Positions 1-4,924 of a stretch of 7,012 bases of DNA are shown here, piece after piece. The position numbers and the translations under genes were made by a program. Source of the stretch: Actinomycetes bacterium (lineage in GTDB: Bacteria > Actinomycetota > Acidimicrobiia > Acidimicrobiales > Palsa-688); assembly GCA_021815935.1 (NCBI GenBank), contig JAKAZH010000096.1:1-7012 (forward strand), given 5' to 3'. Numbering within the stretch: the first letter of the stretch is position 1; the number at the start of each line of letters is the position of its first letter. The notes beneath the pieces were generated by a model. It made no database searches. It was given only the letters and a program-made list of their open reading frames with translations, and had not been told where the DNA came from.

Positions 1-288
1 CGAGGCCGGCGGAGCTGACGCTGCGACAAGTTTCGAGCCGATCATCGACGGCGCCGGGCGGGCCGGCCCGCCAGGTTTGACGGGCGGGGCCACCGATGGC
101 CGCGCGTCGGGGGACTGATGCGCGTCTGGGGACTGCCGCGCGTCGGGGGACTGCCGCGCGTCGGGGCCTGCGGAAAGGCGGGAGTCTCGCAATGCCTCGG
201 CGAGGGTCGCTTCGAGCGCCTGGCGTCTGAATGCTTCGGCGGGTGGCGCGCTCTTGTCGGGGTCGGGCGGATTCGGTAGCTCAGCCAT
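1..288 (-). CDS. Proline-rich hypothetical protein, N-terminal part (cut by window edge)
   Basis: An open frame starts at ATG 288-286 and continues without a stop to base 1, giving the first 96 residues. I do not recognise the family. The start is a Pro/Asp-rich stretch (MAELPNPPDPDKSAPP), followed by a probable short amphipathic helix (about residues 18-38, rich in Ala, Leu, Arg and Glu). Next come four copies of a PDARQS-like hexapeptide (about residues 40-63) and a Pro/Ala/Gly-rich low-complexity stretch. No signal peptide or membrane segment is visible in this part. The gene lies 55 bases downstream of the DUF2342 gene on the same strand, so co-transcription is likely. The Shine-Dalgarno sequence is weak. 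The frame is supported by its position, codon pattern and helix-like segment; function is unknown, and a disordered N-terminus ahead of a domain outside the window is possible. Confidence 0.5.
   Translation of the reverse strand, partial: MAELPNPPDPDKSAPPAEAFRRQALEATLAEALRDSRLSAGPDARQSPDARQSPDAHQSPDARPSVAPPVKPGGPARPAPSMIGSKLVAASAPPAS
101..172. repeat. 18-bp tandem repeat (4 units) inside a coding region
   Basis: Four consecutive 18-bp units lie at 101-118, 119-136, 137-154 and 155-172. The core reads CGCGCGTCGGGGGACTGC on the plus strand. Units 1 and 3 are almost identical, unit 2 has an A/T-ward change (His for Arg in the protein), and unit 4 is degenerate. The period is a multiple of three, so on the minus strand it encodes a repeated PDARQS-like peptide without disturbing the frame, as expected for replication-slippage expansion in a disordered protein segment. 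Confidence 0.85.
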
Positions 289-312
289 GAACTCGTTATC
301 GGTACGCTGGAG

Positions 313-344
313 GGCGATCCTTGAAGGATGTTCCTTTTTTCGCC
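313..344. other. Intercistronic stem-loop with a T6 tract (possible terminator or processing site)
   Basis: An inner hairpin ATCCT-TGA-AGGAT (317-329) sits inside an outer pair GGCGA (313-317) / TCGCC (340-344), which overlaps the stop codon of the DUF2342 gene. On the plus strand the inner hairpin is followed, after five bases (GTTCC), by six T residues (335-340), which resembles an intrinsic terminator; but no plus-strand gene ends here. On the minus strand the same bases give a stem-loop with an A-tract between two co-directional genes, which could affect read-through or mRNA stability. The stem is short, so confidence is low. Confidence 0.3.
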
Positions 345-1579
345 TATTCGCCCGGCAGGTCGATGCGGGCGAGCCAAAGCCCGGGTGCGGACAGCTCCGC
401 TGGAGTCGGCAGGTGACGCTCGGAACTCCACAGCCGCGCCAGTCCGGGCTCGCCCGCCCGCTCGACGATGCCATGAACGAAGGACCGGCCCGCCTCGTAG
501 TCCTCCTGGGACATCGATATCCCGAACAGTTGGGCCAGCATCGTCGAACCCCGCGTGTCCTCGAGACGTCGCCGGCGCAGCGCCTCGGCCATCGCCGGGT
601 AGGAACCGACCAGTCTGCGGCCCACTGCGTCCATCTGGAAGTCGGTGTAGCCGGTAATCGCACAAAGGATCGCGCGAAGCTGCGCCTGAAGCGAACGCTG
701 AGCATCGTTCTGCATTTCTGCCAGCAGGGTCGAGGGATCGCCGAAAGCTTCCTGCATGCTCGCCATGTCGCTTAGATCGACACCAGCCAGGCGTGCTTCG
801 ATCGGGTCCGTCCTGGCGCTGAATGCCTCCACGTAGGCTCCGACCAGTGCGTTCAGGCGATCTGATACGAACTGCTGACCGAGAACCGCTCGGTGGAATG
901 TCTCGTTGAGGCAGATCCACATCCGTACGTCGTCTTCGGGCAGGCTCCACTCGGAGGCGAACTGCTGAACTGTGGAGGTTACAACCGCTATCTCGGTCCT
1001 GAATGGCCTCGGCATGAGGGGGTCGAACTGCCCCATGGCCGTCTTGGCGAGCTGTCCGACCATGGATCCCGCCTGCAAACCGAGGAGGAACGGTCCGAGA
1101 ATTTGCGGGATGCTGGAGAAGAGCGAGGCCAGAGGATCACCGCCCGGCTCTTGGTTTTGCGTCGGCCACGGGAACTGTCCAGGTGCCACCGGGTTCTCGC
1201 CAGTCTGTTCGCTTGGAGTCGCCACACGAGAGGCCAGCTTCTCGAAGTGACCCTTCCAGTCGTCGAGGGTACGCCTCGCCCACTCGACGCGGGTGATCGC
1301 TGCGACAGTGGTCAAACCCTCCGAAGGCCACGTCAAGCCTGTAGCCTCCGCAACGTGCATTTCTGCGACTCGCAGCAACTCCTCGAGGCGCACGCGCCAC
1401 ACGGGGTCGGGATTCGCCTCCGGCTGCCCGTCATTGGCAGCCCAGTCCGCCATCTGCTTGGCGATCTCCCAGTTGAGGGGACCCTGATTGGCGAAGATCT
1501 GGGCAATGCTGCGCATGAGGTCGCCGAAAGGTCCGCCCTCGAACGGCCCGCCTGGCCCGAATCCCTGTGGTGTGCTCAC
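344..1579 (-). CDS. DUF2342 / zincin-like protein (annotated as zinc-dependent metalloprotease or putative hydrolase)
   Basis: The protein has 411 residues from GTG 1579. Recognisable DUF2342 landmarks in order are a Gly/Phe/Pro-rich N-terminus, the GPLNWEIAKQ helix near residue 33, a Gly-rich hydrophobic stretch with GLQAGSMVG near 167-175, the active-site helix with LNETFH at 224-229, EALRRRRLED near 332-341, and the C-terminal AGRSFVHGIVERAG segment. The active-site helix matches HExxH except that the first His is Asn, so zinc-dependent hydrolysis is doubtful. I recall that members of this family often deviate at this site, but could not check. Function is uncharacterised; it has no signal peptide, so probably cytoplasmic. 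An alternative TTG start at 1633 would add 18 residues (MAYDADTLGG...) but would overlap the start codon of the divergent SDR gene. The GTG start has purine-rich GGAG/GAGAG sequence upstream and gives the family-like N-terminus. The gene probably forms an operon with the downstream proline-rich ORF. Confidence 0.85.
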   Translation of the reverse strand: MSTPQGFGPGGPFEGGPFGDLMRSIAQIFANQGPLNWEIAKQMADWAANDGQPEANPDPVWRVRLEELLRVAEMHVAEATGLTWPSEGLTTVAAITRVEWARRTLDDWKGHFEKLASRVATPSEQTGENPVAPGQFPWPTQNQEPGGDPLASLFSSIPQILGPFLLGLQAGSMVGQLAKTAMGQFDPLMPRPFRTEIAVVTSTVQQFASEWSLPEDDVRMWICLNETFHRAVLGQQFVSDRLNALVGAYVEAFSARTDPIEARLAGVDLSDMASMQEAFGDPSTLLAEMQNDAQRSLQAQLRAILCAITGYTDFQMDAVGRRLVGSYPAMAEALRRRRLEDTRGSTMLAQLFGISMSQEDYEAGRSFVHGIVERAGEPGLARLWSSERHLPTPAELSAPGLWLARIDLPGE

Positions 1580-1632
1580 TCGCTCTCGTTTCGCTCCGGC
1601 AGCGCCTCCCAGCGTATCGGCATCGTAGGCCA

Positions 1633-2730
1633 ATGAATACTGTCGTGGTCACCGGGGCGGCCGGCTCCATCGGCTCCCGGGTCGTCGAGACCCTGCTCGG
1701 TCGTGACGACGTCCACAAGGTGGTCGGTATCGATCTGCTCCGATGCGAAGCTCGCCACCCGAAGCTGCTTGCGATCGTCGCGGATCTTTCAGAACTGGGC
1801 TCGTCCGATTACGCCCGGCTCGTCTCCGCTATCGAAGGCAACGCGTCCATGGTTAATCTGGCTTGGGCGGCTGGCGACACTATGGGGCTCGACTCGCAGG
1901 ACCGGCCGCTCGTGGGGGCTGCGAACTCCCGTTCGACCAGGGCGGTCCTGGAAGTCGCGGCCCGGTGCGCAGCGGGTTCGATCGTCCACGTTTCGAGCGC
2001 CACGGTATATGGGGCGTGGGCGGACAACGACGTTCCGTTGAGCGAGGAGTCCCGGATACTTCCAAATCCTGAGCTCCCCTTCGCCGTTGCCAAAGCGGAA
2101 ACCGAAAGGATCATCGCCGAGTGGTCCGACCTTCATAGGTCCGTACCGGTAGCGGTCATGAGGCCTGCGGTGACCGTCGGATCCGGGGACCGGCCGCTTT
2201 ACCAGGCACTGGAGGCTACACGAACGCCCCTTGTGGCGCAGCCCGACCGCCTGGTTCAGTACCTCCATGTGGACGATCTCGTCTCCGCTGTCGTATTAGC
2301 GTGGGAGAGACGCCTCGACGGGGTCTTCAACGTGGCCCCCGATTCCGGCATCAGCGAGGACGAGGCCCGCCGGCTTGTCGGCGGTATCGCGAAGGTAGGT
2401 ATGCCGGGACGGCTTGCCTCCACGCTGAGCATCCTGGGCTGGAAGCTAGGGCGGCGGGGCGTTCCGCCCGAAGCGCTCGCATACGCCACGCACCCTTGGG
2501 TCGTATCCCCCGACCGCCTAGTCTCGCTGGGCTGGAGCCCTGCGTATTCGAGTGCCGAAGCACTGGTCGAAACCGACGAGAAGTGGCATTGGGATGACCT
2601 GCCACCAGGCAAGCGCCAGAACTTCAACACGGTCGTTGCGCTTACCGCTGCAGGAAGTGTTCTCGCCCTGGTCTCGGCCTTGTTCGTATCGAGAAGGCGC
2701 AGAACGAACAGGCCGGCGCGTCACTCCTGA
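1633..2730 (+). CDS. Extended SDR (NAD-dependent epimerase/dehydratase family) with C-terminal transmembrane tail and Phe in place of catalytic Tyr
   Basis: This 365-residue protein starts at ATG 1633, placing the Rossmann nucleotide-binding motif TGAAGSIG at residues 7-14, as expected for an extended SDR. VHVSSATVYG (118-127) supplies the active-site Ser region. The usual YxxxK is FAVAK at 150-154, so Lys is kept and Tyr is Phe (codon TTC, 2080-2082). RPAVTVGSG (177-185) and QYLHVDDL (209-216) fit the substrate-side loops of sugar-nucleotide epimerase relatives. After the enzyme domain a hydrophobic segment (about 332-352) is followed by a cluster of Arg residues (354-357) and the end of the protein, suggesting membrane anchoring. 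The substrate is unknown; cell-wall sugar or lipid chemistry is a guess. The gene is divergent from the DUF2342 gene (53-base gap) and converges on the HtrA-like gene. There is no clear Shine-Dalgarno sequence. An upstream in-frame start exists at 1567, but the Rossmann motif position argues against it. Confidence 0.88.
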   Translation: MNTVVVTGAAGSIGSRVVETLLGRDDVHKVVGIDLLRCEARHPKLLAIVADLSELGSSDYARLVSAIEGNASMVNLAWAAGDTMGLDSQDRPLVGAANSRSTRAVLEVAARCAAGSIVHVSSATVYGAWADNDVPLSEESRILPNPELPFAVAKAETERIIAEWSDLHRSVPVAVMRPAVTVGSGDRPLYQALEATRTPLVAQPDRLVQYLHVDDLVSAVVLAWERRLDGVFNVAPDSGISEDEARRLVGGIAKVGMPGRLASTLSILGWKLGRRGVPPEALAYATHPWVVSPDRLVSLGWSPAYSSAEALVETDEKWHWDDLPPGKRQNFNTVVALTAAGSVLALVSALFVSRRRRTNRPARHS

Positions 2731-2751
2731 GGCTGCGTCACTCCTGAGGTT
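2718..2751. repeat. 17-bp tandem duplication spanning both convergent stop codons
   Basis: GCGTCACTCCTGAGGCT (2718-2734) is directly followed by GCGTCACTCCTGAGGTT (2735-2751), with 16 of 17 bases identical. The first copy holds the TGA stop of the SDR gene (2728-2730). The second holds TCA at 2738-2740, the stop of the minus-strand HtrA-like gene. The core TCACTCCTGA carries a potential stop on each strand, so both copies can end either gene. No hairpin or T-tract terminator is visible between the two genes. Confidence 0.85.
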
Positions 2752-4063
2752 GAGTTGCGATCGTGATGACGGCGTGGACCGTCTGCTTCGCGTGTACGAA
2801 CGTCACTGGCACGGTCCTACCAGGACTGAGCGCGCACACGTCGGCCAGAAGCGAGCCCGCTGAATCAAGCGGTGCCCCGTCGAAAGTCGTAACGACGTCG
2901 CCGACCTGGAGCCCGGCCTTTTGGGCAGGGCTCCCCGTTACTACCTCGCCTATGCGTACCCCTCCCTGGATTCCCATCTGCGAAGCGATCTGCGACGGTA
3001 TCCCGGTTGCGTTCGTGGCGCCTATCCACGGTTGTGAGATGCGCAGCCCGTCGACGATTTCTCGGGTGGCCCTGGCGGCCTTGTCAATCGGGACGGCGAA
3101 CGTCGCCTGCTGGTCGCTTGACGCTGTCGCATCGACCGAAACGGTGATCGCCACCACCTGGCCGAAGGAATCGACGAGGGGGCTGCCCCGCCCGGCTGCG
3201 GTTAACGGCAAAGCGGACATTTCCACCAGGTCGTACATCGGATCGCCATCTGTTACGTCCACCGCCCGGTCGGTGCTGCTGACCACACCGAGGCCGAGCG
3301 AAGACGAGCTTCGAGCCCCGACTGCGAGCAGGGTCGACGCCTCCCGGATGTCGGCCACGCTACCGGTCAGCGCGGGCGGCAGGCCGGCTAGGCTCGAAAA
3401 TTCGACGATTGCGATCCCCTCGGCTTTGTCCTCGCCTACCAGACTCGCAGAGACCGTCTGGCCTGCCATCGTCGTGAGCGATATAGCTCCGACATAGCCG
3501 GCGGCTTCACCAGGAGCGAACAGCGAGAGGTCCGTCGCGAGGTAGGAGCGGCCGCTGTAGGAGGCGAGCACGACGCCGCTTCCCTGCTGGGGGCCGCCGC
3601 CGCCGGTAACGGTGATAGCCATGACAGACGGTACGGTCATGTCGACCACCGATGTCCAGTCCGTGCCGCCGGCGGCGCCTGTCGAGCTTCCCTGAGTGGC
3701 GAGCGAAACTACGGAAGAGGCGATACCGCTTCCGGGCGAAACGATCGTCCGCCCGCCCCACCATCCTTCGGCGGTCGCCAGGCCGGACACGACCAGAGCC
3801 GCGACCAGCCCCGCGACGACCCCCGTGACCACGAAGCGGCCCCATTCGTTGGACGCCAGCCGACCTACGAGAGGATGCGGCGACAGGTCAGTCGGCTGGG
3901 GCTGGAATGTCCCCGCCCAAGATTCGGAGGGGTGTCGCCAAAGCCGATCGTCGGGAGGAGGCAGCCACGCGTAAACGGGGCCCGCGTCGTCGAAGGATGC
4001 TTCGCCGGTCAGGCCGTCATCGAATTCCGGGTCAGGTTCGGTGTTGTCGAACGGCGGGCCCAC
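2738..4063 (-). CDS. HtrA/DegP-like membrane protein with PDZ domain and no catalytic triad (probable pseudoprotease)
   Basis: This 441-residue protein starts at GTG 4063. It has a long acidic, Pro-rich cytoplasmic N-terminus with a DDRLWRHPSE stretch (38-47), one transmembrane helix (about 77-98), a Ser/Gly/Thr-rich linker, a trypsin-like double barrel (about 137-340) and a C-terminal PDZ domain (about 345-438, with GGVRIGEVVTGSPAQKAGL). The chymotrypsin-fold landmarks align well: GSGVV (161-165), then YLATDLSLF where HtrA proteins have YILTNNHVV, GEDKAEGIAIV where they have GxDxxxDLAVL, and AAGRGSPLV where they have PGNSGGPLV. The catalytic His, Asp and Ser therefore correspond to Ser180, Gly216 and Arg292. 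The fold and PDZ remain but proteolysis is not expected; a scaffold, peptide-binding or regulatory role outside the membrane is the likeliest reading. The gene converges on the SDR gene and is divergent from moaE. Confidence 0.87.
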   Translation of the reverse strand: MGPPFDNTEPDPEFDDGLTGEASFDDAGPVYAWLPPPDDRLWRHPSESWAGTFQPQPTDLSPHPLVGRLASNEWGRFVVTGVVAGLVAALVVSGLATAEGWWGGRTIVSPGSGIASSVVSLATQGSSTGAAGGTDWTSVVDMTVPSVMAITVTGGGGPQQGSGVVLASYSGRSYLATDLSLFAPGEAAGYVGAISLTTMAGQTVSASLVGEDKAEGIAIVEFSSLAGLPPALTGSVADIREASTLLAVGARSSSSLGLGVVSSTDRAVDVTDGDPMYDLVEMSALPLTAAGRGSPLVDSFGQVVAITVSVDATASSDQQATFAVPIDKAARATREIVDGLRISQPWIGATNATGIPSQIASQMGIQGGVRIGEVVTGSPAQKAGLQVGDVVTTFDGAPLDSAGSLLADVCALSPGRTVPVTFVHAKQTVHAVITIATQPQE

Positions 4064-4071
4064 GAGCGACG

Positions 4072-4102
4072 AGCCTAATGAGCGTCAATATCGAGGTGTC
4101 AT
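4072..4102 (-). promoter_or_regulatory. Putative promoter of the HtrA-like gene
   Basis: On the minus strand TAGGCT (4077-4072) matches the TANNNT form of a -10 element and ends eight bases before the GTG start at 4063, implying a leader of only about one or two bases. ATGACA (4102-4097) matches five of six -35 consensus bases, but the spacer is 19, longer than ideal. There is no Shine-Dalgarno sequence before the GTG, which fits a nearly leaderless mRNA. The assignment comes from the sequence pattern only. Confidence 0.4.
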
Positions 4103-4130
4103 CGCGGCTCCGGCGCCCTAGGCTGGGCTG
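4096..4130 (+). promoter_or_regulatory. Putative leaderless promoter of the moaE operon
   Basis: GTGTCA (4096-4101, four of six bases of TTGACA) and TAGGCT (4119-4124, TANNNT type) are separated by exactly 17 bases. The last T of the -10 element lies at position -7 relative to GTG 4131, so transcription would begin at or next to the start codon. This is the classic leaderless arrangement of actinobacteria, and it explains the lack of a Shine-Dalgarno sequence and supports GTG 4131 as the moaE start. The -35 element overlaps that of the divergent HtrA-like gene. Confidence 0.5.
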
Positions 4131-4610
4131 GTGGACATTATAGGGAATCCACCCGGCGACGACGAGGTGGTGTGGCTTGCGCTGACCACGTCCGAGCTGC
4201 AGGTGGATCGTGCCTGGACGTGGGTACGCCGGGCCGACTGTGGTGCGATCGTCGTGTTCGCCGGCACGGTCCGAGATCATGCCGAAGGTCGCCCCGGGGT
4301 CACCATGCTCGAATACGAGGCGTACGAGTCGCAGGTGGTCCCACGCATGCAGGCGATAGCGGGTGAGGCGTTGTCGCGCTGGTCGGGTCTCGGACGCCTC
4401 GTGATCTGGCACCGGACCGGACCGTTGGAGCTCCAAGAGTGTTCGGTGCTGGTCGCAGTTTCGGCTGCTCACCGGGGGGAGGCATTCGACGCTGCGCGCT
4501 ACAGCATCGACTCGCTGAAGCGGTCCGTGCCGATCTGGAAACGCGAAGTCTGGTCAGGTGGGGACGGCTGGGGGCTCGACGCGCACGAGATAGCCGAGGT
4601 CGGTCAGTGA
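4131..4610 (+). CDS. moaE: Molybdopterin synthase catalytic (large) subunit MoaE
   Basis: MoaE works with thiocarboxylated MoaD to insert the dithiolene sulfurs into cyclic pyranopterin monophosphate, making molybdopterin in the cytoplasm. The 159-residue protein carries the family signature: GAIVVFAGTVRDH (38-50) with Arg48, LEYEAYES (60-67), IWHRTGPLEL (92-101), SAAHRGEAF (111-119) and LKRSVPIWKRE (129-139). His114/Arg115, Lys130 and Lys137 fall at the spacing of the conserved H103/R104, K119 and K126 of E. coli MoaE, so it looks active. Length is normal, with an N-terminal extension of about 12 residues; an alternative start at the GTG codons near 4167-4172 is possible, but the promoter geometry favours GTG 4131. 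Its stop overlaps the next gene's start by four bases. No other molybdenum cofactor gene is in the window, so MoaD and the rest must lie elsewhere. Confidence 0.95.
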   Translation: MDIIGNPPGDDEVVWLALTTSELQVDRAWTWVRRADCGAIVVFAGTVRDHAEGRPGVTMLEYEAYESQVVPRMQAIAGEALSRWSGLGRLVIWHRTGPLELQECSVLVAVSAAHRGEAFDAARYSIDSLKRSVPIWKREVWSGGDGWGLDAHEIAEVGQ

Positions 4611-4924
4611 CAGCGACGTCGAGCACCGTCCTCTCGAACGTCATCTACCTGATCGGGGCCGTCGCTGTCGCGGGGGTTGGGATCCTGGTTCTCTGGTGGC
4701 GCCACCGTGTACCGACGTCTGTCGACGCGAAGATGGCGTCGTTCCAAAAGGGCCTCAGTGCTCTTGCACCTGACAGGAACACGTCGGGCTCGACCGGCCG
4801 ATCCGCGGGACAGGGCGCGGAAGGCAACTTCAATGTGCGGCCCGTCGCCCCGGCGGTTTCCCACCTGCGTGTGAGGGACACGTCGGCGCCCGTCGGTGAC
4901 GAACGAAGCGGACCCAATGGCTAG
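4607..4924 (+). CDS. Small single-pass membrane protein between moaE and mreB
   Basis: The frame starts at GTG 4607 within the GTGA overlap with the moaE stop, a typical translational-coupling arrangement, and ends at TAG 4922-4924; it gives 105 residues. A hydrophobic helix (about 9-31, ending LVLWWRHR) is followed by a basic edge, which by the positive-inside rule places the rest in the cytoplasm. Next is a segment reading PTSVDAKMASFQKGLSALAP (36-55), which looks like a short amphipathic helix of the SVDxxxxxFxxxLxALAP type. The last 50 residues are Gly/Ser/Pro/Arg-rich and probably disordered. I do not recognise a named family. The mreB start codon lies inside its last codons, so the two proteins are probably made together; a membrane-anchoring role for the actin is a reasonable but untested idea. 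Starts upstream of 4607 in this frame would lie inside moaE and are unlikely. Confidence 0.78.
   Translation: MTATSSTVLSNVIYLIGAVAVAGVGILVLWWRHRVPTSVDAKMASFQKGLSALAPDRNTSGSTGRSAGQGAEGNFNVRPVAPAVSHLRVRDTSAPVGDERSGPNG

Noticed and set aside
42..950. 302-residue minus-strand frame overlapping the proline-rich ORF and the DUF2342 gene
   Set aside because: It is Arg/Pro/Gly-rich out-of-frame translation that crosses the stop of a real gene and shares its strand.
1580..1632. Divergent promoter between the DUF2342 and SDR genes
   Set aside because: I looked for TANNNT elements with a reasonable -35 partner on both strands. TACGAT and TACGCT occur on the minus strand, but without a convincing -35 at 16-19 bases, so no promoter was called.
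893..1636. Long plus-strand open frame opposite the DUF2342 gene
   Set aside because: It is antisense to a protein with clear family landmarks along its whole length, and its translation shows no recognisable domain and unusual composition; long antisense frames are expected at this GC content.
4439..4606. N-terminal extension of the small membrane protein upstream of GTG 4607
   Set aside because: It lies entirely inside conserved moaE codons; the GTGA overlap gives a normal coupled start directly before the membrane helix.
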